Assembly (NCBI RefSeq): GCF_010587385.1
Contig: NZ_CP047476.1
Coordinates: 620,001-684,000 of the forward strand
From: Vibrio astriarenae
GTDB taxonomy: Bacteria > Pseudomonadota > Gammaproteobacteria > Enterobacterales > Vibrionaceae
DNA: 64,000 bases
Direction: 5' to 3'
Both the position numbers and the translations under genes were made by a program. Below are positions 26,002 to 34,924 of the stretch, piece after piece. The notes beneath the pieces were generated by a model. The model made no database searches, was not told the DNA's origin, and saw only the letters and a program-made list of their open reading frames with translations. Positions within the stretch are counted from its first letter, which is position 1. Each line of letters opens with the position of its first letter.

Positions 26002-27435
26002 CTAAGCCTGACTGCCAAAGTACTGCGCTAGAGAAGCGGGATATTGACGTTCGACTGCGGTTTGCATAGCCTTTTGCTCAATGTCACCCGCCTTTAAAGA
26101 CAGTGTCTGCGGATGAATCTCTTCAATAGAGCGACTATTGTAGGACTCTAGATCATCGACCAATTTCCACTCGTTAACGATGGCCTTTGCGCCTTCAAGC
26201 GCGGACGAACCCTTAACAATCTCTAACCGTGCGTAACCGTCGCCAGCAAAGCTCACATCGGCTGCACGCAAGGTGTCGTCATTGCCCGGGATCTGCTGTG
26301 CACCAAACAATGGCGTACCAGCACAATTGGCTTGTGTGAAACTTGGTAAGAGCCGAGCAACAAAATCAATGGCTCCACGGGTTCTCTTTTCCATCACATC
26401 AGACTCCCAGCCTTGCTCAAGCTTGCTGGTAAGGTGATTCGGCAAACTAGGTTGTGAAGTTTCAGATGTCGAGCTGACCAAGCCCCCTTCAAACAAGGTG
26501 ATGTCTTTGGTCATCCCATGCAGCTGGAACGTGTTATCTGAATAGGGTGTTAACTGAGCCATACCATTCGGCGTGCCTCGTTCACCGTGGAAGATCACTT
26601 CTGGCCATTGGTATTGGTTCTCTGTCCAACGAGTGACATAGGCAGCCTTGAACTCAACCAAACGCTCTCTCGGCTGCTGCACCATGTCGTCGATTGAACC
26701 CGTCTTGTACCCTGACGCGTTGATCAAGAAATCCGCTTCCACTGATTTTAATTCACCATCAGCATTGAATTGAATGTGCCAAGCATTATCCGACTTGTAC
26801 ATATCAACGACTTCACTTTCCAAACACAAGGTACAGTTTGCCATTCGCTCAAGAGACAGCATTGCTGTGGCTCCAACACGGAACACACTCCAACCAGGTT
26901 CTTGAACCGCAACTACGGGGTACTTTAGCTTGTCGAGATTGACTTTATTGGCAAAGGGAATCATCCAATCGTCAAAGCTAAGTGGCGATGCTTTTTGCTC
27001 GCAGCCCTCTAGCTCAAGAAGCTCTTGCTTAGTGTAAAGGCGATAGTAATCTGCCACCGACCCCAATACTTCGTTCCTTGGATCAACAGAAACCAAATTG
27101 TGGTAGGCACTTTTTACCTGATCGAGCCTGGGCACTAATTGGTCAGGAGAGCCTGGATCTTCCAAAGGGATCGCAATCACCGTTGGACGGTGATTGAATG
27201 TGTGAGGAAATAACCTTGCAGTCTCTATCGACTGTTCTAGAAGCTCGATACATTGCTCTGTTGATATTTCTCTGTATAAATTTCCACCAGCATGAAGATG
27301 ACAGATGGGTGGTCCACTAACTAGGCTAGTGCCTTTCTCGATCAAGGTCACATCTACGCCTAGCTCAGCTAAATGCATTGCTACAGTTGCCCCTGCAACT
27401 CCACCACCAATTATCGCGACTGATTTGTCACTCAT
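26002..27435 (-). CDS. FAD-dependent oxidoreductase (DAO-like)
   Basis: A 477-residue flavoprotein. The N-terminal Rossmann motif 'IIGGGVAGATVAMHLAELG' and the 'LIEKG' acidic strand bind FAD, and 'FLINASGYKTGSIDD' is the second FAD segment. The overall arrangement is DAO-like. No signal peptide is seen. No partner gene is adjacent; upstream ybbP is on the same strand but 254 bp away. The promoter region holds a perfect palindrome over a TATAAT box. The substrate, probably an amine, amino acid or hydroxy acid, cannot be named from sequence. Confidence 0.85.
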   Translation of the reverse strand: MSDKSVAIIGGGVAGATVAMHLAELGVDVTLIEKGTSLVSGPPICHLHAGGNLYREISTEQCIELLEQSIETARLFPHTFNHRPTVIAIPLEDPGSPDQLVPRLDQVKSAYHNLVSVDPRNEVLGSVADYYRLYTKQELLELEGCEQKASPLSFDDWMIPFANKVNLDKLKYPVVAVQEPGWSVFRVGATAMLSLERMANCTLCLESEVVDMYKSDNAWHIQFNADGELKSVEADFLINASGYKTGSIDDMVQQPRERLVEFKAAYVTRWTENQYQWPEVIFHGERGTPNGMAQLTPYSDNTFQLHGMTKDITLFEGGLVSSTSETSQPSLPNHLTSKLEQGWESDVMEKRTRGAIDFVARLLPSFTQANCAGTPLFGAQQIPGNDDTLRAADVSFAGDGYARLEIVKGSSALEGAKAIVNEWKLVDDLESYNSRSIEEIHPQTLSLKAGDIEQKAMQTAVERQYPASLAQYFGSQA

Positions 27436-27490
27436 GTCATACCCTATTTTTGATCATTAGTTGCACCGCGACCGTGCATCTAAGCTACTG

Positions 27491-27515
27491 AAGTGACGCG
27501 ATTATAGCGTCACTT
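27491..27515 (-). promoter_or_regulatory. Palindrome covering a TATAAT box
   Basis: Perfect 9-bp arms AAGTGACGC and GCGTCACTT enclose 7 bp. On the minus strand the spacer holds TATAAT, 55-75 bp before the FAD oxidoreductase gene. A protein bound here would block the -10 box. No good -35 box is seen at 17 bp. Confidence 0.5.
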
Positions 27516-27638
27516 TGGTGCCAAAAAAAACCATAAAAAATGCTTGACTACTTAATTATGGTTTTATGAAATTTGCGTGATGTGAGTATCTCAAATCCCG
27601 CTATGCCCGATGGCAAAACAGCTCGGTTACATTACAAG

Positions 27639-27689
27639 TTATTCACAGGCTAAGTTATCCAAAACTTTATCCACTGTTTTTGTGGATAA
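27639..27689. promoter_or_regulatory. Cluster of DnaA-box-like sequences / ybbP terminator hairpin
   Basis: TTATTCACA (27639-27647) and TGTGGATAA (27681-27689, reverse TTATCCACA) match the DnaA-box consensus TTATNCACA perfectly. TTATCCAAA (27655-27663) and TTATCCACT (27667-27675) match less well. The last two sites also form an 8-bp hairpin that could end ybbP transcription on the minus strand. Confidence 0.5.
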
Positions 27690-30125
27690 CTAAGCTTTGC
27701 GCATTGGTACAAGAATCCGCCGCATTCCACCTTGCACCACGATAGCGAGTGTCACTAGGGTTAAGATTGGTAATGCAAACCAGACCCAAATATGAATCTG
27801 AGACGGCAAAGTAAAACCAAACATCATTACGCCTGCAACCACCGACTCAGCTCCAACTGTTGCAACCACACTAGCTACCAACGCCATCACCCCATACTCG
27901 ATCCACAAAGTGTTTCTTAGTCGTTTGCCACTGGCTCCCAGTGTGCGGTACAGCTTCATTTCCGATTGTCGCTCCACTAGACTCAAATTCAGTAAAGTAT
28001 AAATAAGCAACAAGCCTGCCACTCCGGCCAATCCCGCTAGCAAGGTAATCGCCCACACAATTTGCCCGACGAGAGATTGTATCTTCTCTCCCATGACGCG
28101 AATGTCCATCAAGCTCACTGTAGGGTGGTTACGCGACAATTGTGTAAACAGATCATCATCTTGATCACCGAGACGGAAACTGACTAAATAGGTAGATGGG
28201 ATTGACGTCAACACATCCGGCGTAAATATGAAATAGAAGTTCGGCTTCATATCTCGCCATTCAACATGACGGATAGAGTTAACCGTCGCTTTGAATGTCT
28301 GCGAGTTGATAACAAACGTAAGCTCGTCTCCGATATCGATAGACAGTGCATCAGCAACCTGTTGTTCAACAGAAACCCCATTCTTGTCTGTCCATTCCCC
28401 AGACAATACTTCATTGTAATCAGGCAAGGATTCTGCCCAAGTAAAGTTGAGCTCACGCCTCACTGCATCCGTTTCAGCCCCCTCTTTTTGCAACTCTTTA
28501 GCATCTACCTCATTCACCTGAGACAAACGACCGCGAATAATCGGAAAGGCCTCAGAGCGATCGATTTGTGCTTGATCAAGCGTACCCAAATAGGTCTCTT
28601 TCTCATACTCTGCAATATTCAGTGCAAAGGCATTCGGGGCATCGGCCGGCAGGGTTCGTTGCCAATCAGAAAGTAAGTCTGTTCGTACCAGCCACAAAAT
28701 CGCTAGCAACATGACAGAAAATGCCAAGCACCCAAACTGTAATCCAGTTGCCCATTTGTTGCGGTTAATTCGACTAAGTGCCAGCTTGTAAGCCGGTTTG
28801 ACTGACAGGTTTTGAGCGAGCGAGACTAAAACAACACTCACTACACCCAAAAGTACAATTAAACCCAACAAGCCAAACAAGATTAACCAAACGAGCTTAT
28901 TACCTGCGTAAACACTGACAAAGGGGACGATTGGAACCAAAAGCAATAGCCAGCGATAGTGCTTGGATTCTTGATTAGACTGCGCAATCACTTGGCTTGC
29001 TTTCGTATCCATCAAACGCAGCAATGGAATACCCATTGCTGGGACAGCGATCAAGGTACAAGTCAAAAATGCAGTAACAAAAGGCTTTATGCCATAGCTA
29101 GGCAACGGTGCGGGTAACAGATCGGCAAGTGAGAAGCGTAAACCATATTCAAGTAACATCCCCAAGCCACAACCCACCACAATAGCGATCGAAGCAAGCA
29201 TGACCAATTGAATACCAAGCCAACGTCTCAACCATTGTTTGGTGGCACCCATACTTTTCAGCATAGACACGAGCTGCTGACGCGTACTCACATAATGTTG
29301 GCAAGTGAGTACGAGAGTCGTTGCGGCCATCAAAATCACCACTACAACCGTGAGAGACAGGAACTGTTCGGTATTAGCAAACACGTCGTTGGTTCGACTT
29401 CCTGAATCAACCGTGCGCCAGCGGTCACTGGGTGTGAGCTCTATCTGTTGCTGTAAACGCTCTAACTCGGGCTGGGGTCCATCCAGAAAAACCTTGTAGC
29501 GGACGCGACTGCCTGGCTGGATTGCTCCGGTCTCTTCTACTCCCTGTGCATGAATCAATGCAGCAGGCATCTGTTGGAATGGATTAAAGCTCAACCCAGG
29601 AAACTCAACAATTCGGCCAGAGACAACCAATTCAGTGTCACCTATAGCGAGTGTTTGCCCCTCTTTCACATCAAGCAGTGCGAACAAACGCTCGTCCAGC
29701 CATAGCTCTCCCGGCTTTACAAAACTGCTTACTCCTTGGCCTGAACTCAATGACAAATTACCTTGCAGTGGATAACTATCACTGACCGCATTGACCGAAA
29801 TAAGCTGCATCTGAGTATCACTAAACGCCATGGTGGCGAAACGTGTTAAGCGAGCTGTTGTGATGTCCTCTTCACTGTTGAACAGTGTTAGCACATCGTC
29901 AGAAATAGGGTTTGATGATTCATAAACAAGATCGGCTGTCAGTGCATCCTTACCCTGTTTGATGATGACTTGCTCCAGCCTAGAGCTCAACGCCGTCAGT
30001 GCGAACACACTTGCGAAGATCAATGTCAGTGCAAGAGCGATAATCCAAAGCTGACCACTTTTTACCTCTCGCCAGCACCACAACGCAAGGCGATGTTGAA
30101 TTGATTGAGAAGAGGCGTTACTCAT
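27690..30125 (-). CDS. ybbP: ABC transporter permease, FtsX-like (YbbP)
   Basis: An 811-residue inner membrane protein with two FtsX-type modules. TM helices lie near the N-terminus, around residues 255-370 and 395-480, and in the last 120 residues, with large periplasmic loops (about 45-250 and 495-680). This type VII/MacB-like permease is the YbbP partner of YbbA. It starts 8 bp inside the 3' end of ybbA (overlap 30118-30125) and is translationally coupled. Such transporters usually extract lipids or hydrophobic molecules from the membrane rather than move them across. The pair lies divergent from tesA, as in E. coli. Confidence 0.92.
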   Translation of the reverse strand: MSNASSQSIQHRLALWCWREVKSGQLWIIALALTLIFASVFALTALSSRLEQVIIKQGKDALTADLVYESSNPISDDVLTLFNSEEDITTARLTRFATMAFSDTQMQLISVNAVSDSYPLQGNLSLSSGQGVSSFVKPGELWLDERLFALLDVKEGQTLAIGDTELVVSGRIVEFPGLSFNPFQQMPAALIHAQGVEETGAIQPGSRVRYKVFLDGPQPELERLQQQIELTPSDRWRTVDSGSRTNDVFANTEQFLSLTVVVVILMAATTLVLTCQHYVSTRQQLVSMLKSMGATKQWLRRWLGIQLVMLASIAIVVGCGLGMLLEYGLRFSLADLLPAPLPSYGIKPFVTAFLTCTLIAVPAMGIPLLRLMDTKASQVIAQSNQESKHYRWLLLLVPIVPFVSVYAGNKLVWLILFGLLGLIVLLGVVSVVLVSLAQNLSVKPAYKLALSRINRNKWATGLQFGCLAFSVMLLAILWLVRTDLLSDWQRTLPADAPNAFALNIAEYEKETYLGTLDQAQIDRSEAFPIIRGRLSQVNEVDAKELQKEGAETDAVRRELNFTWAESLPDYNEVLSGEWTDKNGVSVEQQVADALSIDIGDELTFVINSQTFKATVNSIRHVEWRDMKPNFYFIFTPDVLTSIPSTYLVSFRLGDQDDDLFTQLSRNHPTVSLMDIRVMGEKIQSLVGQIVWAITLLAGLAGVAGLLLIYTLLNLSLVERQSEMKLYRTLGASGKRLRNTLWIEYGVMALVASVVATVGAESVVAGVMMFGFTLPSQIHIWVWFALPILTLVTLAIVVQGGMRRILVPMRKA

Positions 30126-30801
30126 GCGTCTCTCCTACTACTTTACCCGCCGCTAACTGTATGGTGCGATCACAACGCTCAGCCAGCGAAGGATCGTGGG
30201 TCACCATCACCAAAGTCGTACCATGCTTTTTGTTGAGTTCAAACAACAACTCTATGATTTTCTGCGCAGTGCCTTGGTCTAAATTGCCTGTAGGCTCATC
30301 GGCAAACAACACGTCCGGCTCAATCATAAATGCTCTAGCTAGTGCGACCCTTTGCTGCTCACCACCAGATAACTCATTAGGTGTATGGTGCGTTCGATGC
30401 CCCAAACCTATTTGCTCTAGCAATAGATTCGCTCTCGCCTCATCCACCTCAATACCTTTTAGCAAACAAGGTAGAGTCACGTTCTCAAGTGCTGTCATAC
30501 TTGGAATAAGCAGAAAACTTTGGAAGACAAAGCCCACCGAATGGCTTCGAAGTGCGGCTCTTTGCTCTTCATCTAATCCTTCCAACGACTTACCCAACAA
30601 TTCAATCGATCCCGTCGTCGGAGTATCTAAACCTGCAAGCAAACTCATTAAGGTCGACTTACCAGCGCCTGATGAGCCAATAATCGCCACCGTCTCTCCT
30701 TTATCTATTGATAGAGAAACGTCAGACAAAATTGTTAATTGCTCTTGTTTGGTTGAAACGATATGGTTGACGGAACTGGCTTTAATAACGGATGTTGTCA
30801 T
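30118..30801 (-). CDS. ybbA: ABC transporter ATP-binding protein YbbA
   Basis: A 227-residue ATPase of the LolD/MacB type. Walker A is 'IGSSGAGKSTL', the signature is 'ELSGGEQQRVALARA', Walker B is 'VLFADEPTGNLD', and the H-loop is 'VMVTHDP'. It powers YbbP, encoded next in the operon. Its ATG shares bases with the tesA ATG on the opposite strand, so the tesA promoter must lie within ybbA and the ybbA promoter within tesA. The ybbA-ybbP-tesA neighbourhood is conserved in many gammaproteobacteria. Confidence 0.95.
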   Translation of the reverse strand: MTTSVIKASSVNHIVSTKQEQLTILSDVSLSIDKGETVAIIGSSGAGKSTLMSLLAGLDTPTTGSIELLGKSLEGLDEEQRAALRSHSVGFVFQSFLLIPSMTALENVTLPCLLKGIEVDEARANLLLEQIGLGHRTHHTPNELSGGEQQRVALARAFMIEPDVLFADEPTGNLDQGTAQKIIELLFELNKKHGTTLVMVTHDPSLAERCDRTIQLAAGKVVGETHE

Positions 30802-31405
30802 GATTAAACGGTTTTCCTTGTTGTTTTCACTACTGCTTTCTTTCTCGGTTTCCGCTCAAACACTGTTAGTGTTGGGGGACAGCTTAAGTGCAGGATACCA
30901 AATGTCTGCAGAAGAAGCTTGGCCTTCTCTCATCCCAATTGAGCTAGAAAAAAGAAACCAGTTTGTAACGGTTATCAATGCCAGTGTATCCGGTGATACC
31001 TCTGGCAACGGTTTGTCCAAACTGCCTGCCCTTTTACAAGAGCATCAACCGACGACAGTATTGATTGAGCTAGGTGCTAATGATGGTTTACGTGGTTTTC
31101 CACCTAATGTCTTAAAAAACAACCTAAATCAAATGATTTCATTGATCCAGTCTTCAGGGGCAAAAGCCATTGTGATGCAAATACGCGTACCGCCAAATTA
31201 CGGTCAACGCTACCAACAGCTGTTTGAAAACGTCTACCCGCAAGTGAGCAATGAGACTGATACGCCATTAATACCTTTCTTCTTAGAGCAAGTAATTCTT
31301 AATGAGGAATGGATGATGTCGGACGGGCTTCACCCTAAGCCAGCCGCTCAGCCTTGGATCGCTGAGTTTATCGCCAACGAATTGGAACCTTTTTATCCAC
31401 TTTAA
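30800..31405 (+). CDS. tesA: Multifunctional acyl-CoA thioesterase I/lysophospholipase
   Basis: A 201-residue periplasmic SGNH hydrolase. A signal peptide of about 18 residues ends near 'SVSA' before 'QTLLVLGDSLSAGY', where GDSL carries the nucleophile Ser. Block III 'GANDG' and block V 'SDGLHP' (Asp and His) complete the active site. TesA cleaves acyl-CoA and lysophospholipids and acts as esterase and arylesterase. The ATG at 30800 is the true start, since a signal peptide begins there. The start overlaps the ybbA start in the palindrome CATG. fabV begins 79 bp downstream. Confidence 0.95.
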   Translation: MIKRFSLLFSLLLSFSVSAQTLLVLGDSLSAGYQMSAEEAWPSLIPIELEKRNQFVTVINASVSGDTSGNGLSKLPALLQEHQPTTVLIELGANDGLRGFPPNVLKNNLNQMISLIQSSGAKAIVMQIRVPPNYGQRYQQLFENVYPQVSNETDTPLIPFFLEQVILNEEWMMSDGLHPKPAAQPWIAEFIANELEPFYPL

Positions 31406-31484
31406 TGCCCTAGCTCAAAAAAAAGCAGGATCGACTGAGTTACAGTGAGCATGTTTACTTCGCACAACAAAGGAAGTGCTCTAA

Positions 31485-32687
31485 ATGATAATTGAACCAA
31501 TGATTCAAGGGGTGGTTGCTCGTTCTGCACACCCACTTGGCTGTGAACAGTCTATTCTCGAACAGATTGACTTCGTCAAGAAAGCCTCTCCGATCGCCAC
31601 AAAAGCAAAACGAATACTGATTCTCGGAGCGTCTTCTGGCTTTGGCTTGGCAGCTCGTATCGCATTAACCTTCGGCGGTCCTGAAGCAGATACGATTGGT
31701 GTTTCTTTCGAACGAGGCCCTTCGGAAAAGGGAACTGGCACTGCCGGCTGGTTTAACAATCACTATTTTAAACAACAAGCTGAAAAAGCGGGCCGAACTG
31801 CAATTAATATTACTGGTGACGCTTTTTCTCCAGAGCTACGCTCGCAAGTTATTGAAGCGATTGAAACCTACTTTGAAGGCGAAGTTGACCTTATCATCTA
31901 CAGCCTAGCAACGGGTGTCCGCCCAAACTACAGCAGTGACACTCCACAACAGTGGCGCAGCGTGATCAAACCCATCGGTCAATCGGTTGAAGGTGCCATC
32001 GTTTCGCTTGAAACTGACCAGTGGCAACCACAAACTCTTGAAGCAGCGAGTGAGCAAGAAGCCGCTGATACCATTAAAGTAATGGGTGGTGAGGATTGGG
32101 AAAGCTGGATCGATACGTTAATCAATGCTGAATCAATTGCTGACGGATGTCAGACTATCGCCTTCTCTTATGTTGGTTCTGAACTCACCCATCCTATCTA
32201 TTTGGATGGCACGTTAGGCCAAGCGAAGATCGACCTTCACCAAACCAGTCATTCGCTAAACTTAAAACTTGCCAACTTTAATGGACATGCTTATGCCACG
32301 GTATGTAAAGCACTCGTCACTAAAGCGAGTGTTTTCATTCCAGCGTTTACGCCATACATCCTCGCGCTGTATAAAGTGATGAAAGAGAAAGGCACGCATG
32401 AAGGCTGTATTGAGCAAATGCACCGACTGTTTACCGAGCAATTATTCTCTCCTACCGGGACACATGTGGATGGTGAGCGCCTAATTCGTATCGACGATCT
32501 TGAACTCGACCCGCAAGTGCAAACAGAAGTCTCCCTGCTTGTGAAAGAGATGGATGAAAATAACTTTAAGCAACTGGGTGACTACGAAGGATATAAGCGA
32601 GAGTTTCTGCAACTCAATGGATTTGGCTATGAAAATATTGACTACAGTCTACCCGTTGAACTAAGCCAATACACACTAGAGAGCTAG
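31485..32687 (+). CDS. fabV: FabV-type enoyl-ACP/CoA reductase
   Basis: A 400-residue enzyme of the FabV family, which reduces trans-2-enoyl-ACP with NAD(P)H and is naturally resistant to triclosan. The nucleotide-binding motif is 'LILGASSGFGLAARIAL', and the catalytic Tyr-x8-Lys is seen in 'IYLDGTLGQAKIDL'. Length is normal for the family. Several positions near the active site differ from the common 'IYWDGALGKAK' form, so this may be a second FabV paralogue rather than the main reductase. AAGGAAG lies upstream of the ATG. A strong terminator follows. Confidence 0.9.
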   Translation: MIIEPMIQGVVARSAHPLGCEQSILEQIDFVKKASPIATKAKRILILGASSGFGLAARIALTFGGPEADTIGVSFERGPSEKGTGTAGWFNNHYFKQQAEKAGRTAINITGDAFSPELRSQVIEAIETYFEGEVDLIIYSLATGVRPNYSSDTPQQWRSVIKPIGQSVEGAIVSLETDQWQPQTLEAASEQEAADTIKVMGGEDWESWIDTLINAESIADGCQTIAFSYVGSELTHPIYLDGTLGQAKIDLHQTSHSLNLKLANFNGHAYATVCKALVTKASVFIPAFTPYILALYKVMKEKGTHEGCIEQMHRLFTEQLFSPTGTHVDGERLIRIDDLELDPQVQTEVSLLVKEMDENNFKQLGDYEGYKREFLQLNGFGYENIDYSLPVELSQYTLES

Positions 32688-32713
32688 GTATTAGCTCACT
32701 CAACGAACTCGTT

Positions 32714-32743
32714 AAAATGACGTCGATTCGGCGTCATTTTTTT
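32714..32743 (+). terminator. Intrinsic terminator of fabV
   Basis: ATGACGTCG pairs with CGGCGTCAT around a 3-nt loop, followed by TTTTTTT, 30 bp after the stop. Confidence 0.88.
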
Positions 32744-32943
32744 ATCGCCACTATAAGCATCAAACATCATAATTGACTCCATCACTGTCCTCAATTTCAA
32801 CTGTGTCATTTATAAGACTCTGATTATTAAAAGAGAGATTTACGCCAGTATCACATTAAGAGGGTGATAAACACACTAATATAAAATCAATGGTCTGGGA
32901 TTAACTGCTAGGAATCCCAAATAGGCGGCTAAGGAAAAGCTAA

Positions 32944-34860
32944 ATGTCGAAGGTCAACACAGCGGAAGTCGTCATCCCCTCCAGTATACAAGCGAGTTGG
33001 CAGAAAATAGTTAACCTATCTGCCGAACTTATTGGCGTTCCGTCAGCCCTTATCACCCGAATCCCTAAAGAGTACATCGAGGTCATCGCCGCCAACGACA
33101 ACCTCAAGCATCCCTTTAACAAACGTGACACTGGAAAGCCATGCAGTGAACTTTATTGCGAAACAGTCATCAAAACGCAGCGACCACTTTGCATTCCTAA
33201 CCGCCTTGATGAGAAAAAATGGTGCGATAGCACAGATGTTGCTTTGGGCATGATCGCCTACTTTGGCCTGCCGATTAATTGGCCAAATGGTGAGCCTTTT
33301 GGAACGTTGTGCGTACTCGACACTAAAACCAATGACTTTAGCCAAAGCAGCAAAAACATACTTGAATCGTTTAAAGTCTGCATTGAATCTCATCTCGACA
33401 CCTTATTTCAGCATGAGGCTCTAAAGTCGACTCATCAAGCGTTGCAATCGCGCGTCACGAATCGAGCCAAAAATATTGCCGCACTTAACTATTCGTTAAG
33501 TAAAGAGATCAGCAAACGTCAGCTTGCAGAGCAGAAAGTAGAATATCAGCAACATCACGACCTTGGTACTGGATTCCTCAATCGAAAAGCGTTAGAGACA
33601 CAGCTAAGCCAATCGCTAGCTCAAACTCCTAACGGCCACCATGCCTGTAATGCCGTTATCCATATTGCGTTTAGCAATGGGCGACGACTTCAAAGTCGAT
33701 TTGGATACGTAGCTTGGGATATTGCCCTGTTAGATTTTCGTCAACGCTTGGAACACCTCCTACCGAGCGATACAAATACAGCACGGCCAACATCAAGTGA
33801 GATTGTTCTGATTCTTCACAATGTTGAAGATGACCTTTTTCTTCAGCAAGTCTGTCACAGTATTTCTGACCTTTGTCTTGATGAGTTTATCATTGGTAAT
33901 GAATCGGTACACCTGCATGCACACATTGGTGTTGCAACTTCATCAGAGAGCCTAGACGCCCCCCAACTGCTGACCTTTGCTTCTGAGGCTGCACTCTCGA
34001 GCAGAGACTCTGGACACAAGTACAGTTTCTATCAAAGCTCCGACTCAGACATCGTATGTAACCTAAACAAACAAGAGAGTTATCTACTGCAAGCCGTGAG
34101 AAACGATGATCTGCTGCTCTACTTTCAACCTAAAGTCGATCCTGACTCGCACCGTTGGGTTGGTGCCGAAGCGCTACTTCGCTGGAAGCATCCAGTGCTC
34201 GGTGATATCTCCAACGAAGGACTGATTAAACTGGCTGAACAAAATGGATTGATCTTCGAGTTGGGTAATTTCGTCCTCCGCACCGCTATTGAAAAGGCGG
34301 CACAATGGAACAAATTAGTGAGCCATTTTTCTGTTGCCATCAATGTATCCTCAGTGCAATTAAGAAACCCTTACTTCGCTCGGCAAGTTCAAGAGCTACT
34401 TGAAATGTGTCACGTTCCTCCGGAATGCATAGAGCTTGAAATCACCGAAGGTGGACTGATTTCAGATGAGGTACTTGCCTTCGAGACTCTACACAAACTC
34501 AAGCAACTAGGCATCACCTTATCGCTAGATGATTTTGGCACCGGCTATGCCTCGTTTAGTTACCTAAAAAAATACCCTTTTGATGCCATTAAGATCGATA
34601 AAAGCTTCCTAAATCAGATAGAGGAAAGCGCACAAGATAAAGAGATCGTACGTTCCATCATACATGTAGCAAAAAAGCTTGCTCTCAAAGTGACCGTCGA
34701 AGGCGTTGAGACACAACAGCATGAGGATTTTTTGGTTAGCGAGGGGGGCGACGTCGGCCAGGGTTATTTCTATGGCAGACCAATGCCCTATGACCAGTTT
34801 GAGCTGCACTTGCTAAAGCAGAGCCCACAAAGGCTCAATCCTAGACAAATAGAGCTGTGA
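32944..34860 (+). CDS. GAF-GGDEF(degenerate)-EAL protein
   Basis: A 638-residue cytoplasmic protein. An N-terminal GAF domain (about 10-160) is followed by a short coiled-coil-like linker, a GGDEF-like domain whose signature is degraded to 'TSSEI' near residue 284, and an EAL domain starting with EAL at about 409. The EAL motifs 'EITEGG', 'LDDFGTGYASF' and 'IKIDKSF' are present, so c-di-GMP phosphodiesterase activity is expected and cyclase activity is not. The degenerate domain may bind GTP as an allosteric site. The GAF ligand is unknown. The gene is monocistronic. Confidence 0.9.
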   Translation: MSKVNTAEVVIPSSIQASWQKIVNLSAELIGVPSALITRIPKEYIEVIAANDNLKHPFNKRDTGKPCSELYCETVIKTQRPLCIPNRLDEKKWCDSTDVALGMIAYFGLPINWPNGEPFGTLCVLDTKTNDFSQSSKNILESFKVCIESHLDTLFQHEALKSTHQALQSRVTNRAKNIAALNYSLSKEISKRQLAEQKVEYQQHHDLGTGFLNRKALETQLSQSLAQTPNGHHACNAVIHIAFSNGRRLQSRFGYVAWDIALLDFRQRLEHLLPSDTNTARPTSSEIVLILHNVEDDLFLQQVCHSISDLCLDEFIIGNESVHLHAHIGVATSSESLDAPQLLTFASEAALSSRDSGHKYSFYQSSDSDIVCNLNKQESYLLQAVRNDDLLLYFQPKVDPDSHRWVGAEALLRWKHPVLGDISNEGLIKLAEQNGLIFELGNFVLRTAIEKAAQWNKLVSHFSVAINVSSVQLRNPYFARQVQELLEMCHVPPECIELEITEGGLISDEVLAFETLHKLKQLGITLSLDDFGTGYASFSYLKKYPFDAIKIDKSFLNQIEESAQDKEIVRSIIHVAKKLALKVTVEGVETQQHEDFLVSEGGDVGQGYFYGRPMPYDQFELHLLKQSPQRLNPRQIEL

Positions 34861-34924
34861 CCCTTTACTCAAGTCGCGGTGGTTCCTATAATCGCGCCAC
34901 TATTTATAAAGCGAATATTCAGTT

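Noticed and set aside
30118..30125. Possible frameshift at the ybbA/ybbP junction
   Set aside because: The 8-bp overlap is ordinary translational coupling; both proteins have complete ends.
30101..30799. Open plus-strand frame continuing upstream of tesA over ybbA
   Set aside because: It is antisense to ybbA and fused to tesA only by chance openness; the signal peptide of TesA begins at 30800 and the upstream part has no protein-like pattern.
31485..32687. fabV considered a degraded copy
   Set aside because: The Tyr-x8-Lys motif, cofactor site and full length are intact.
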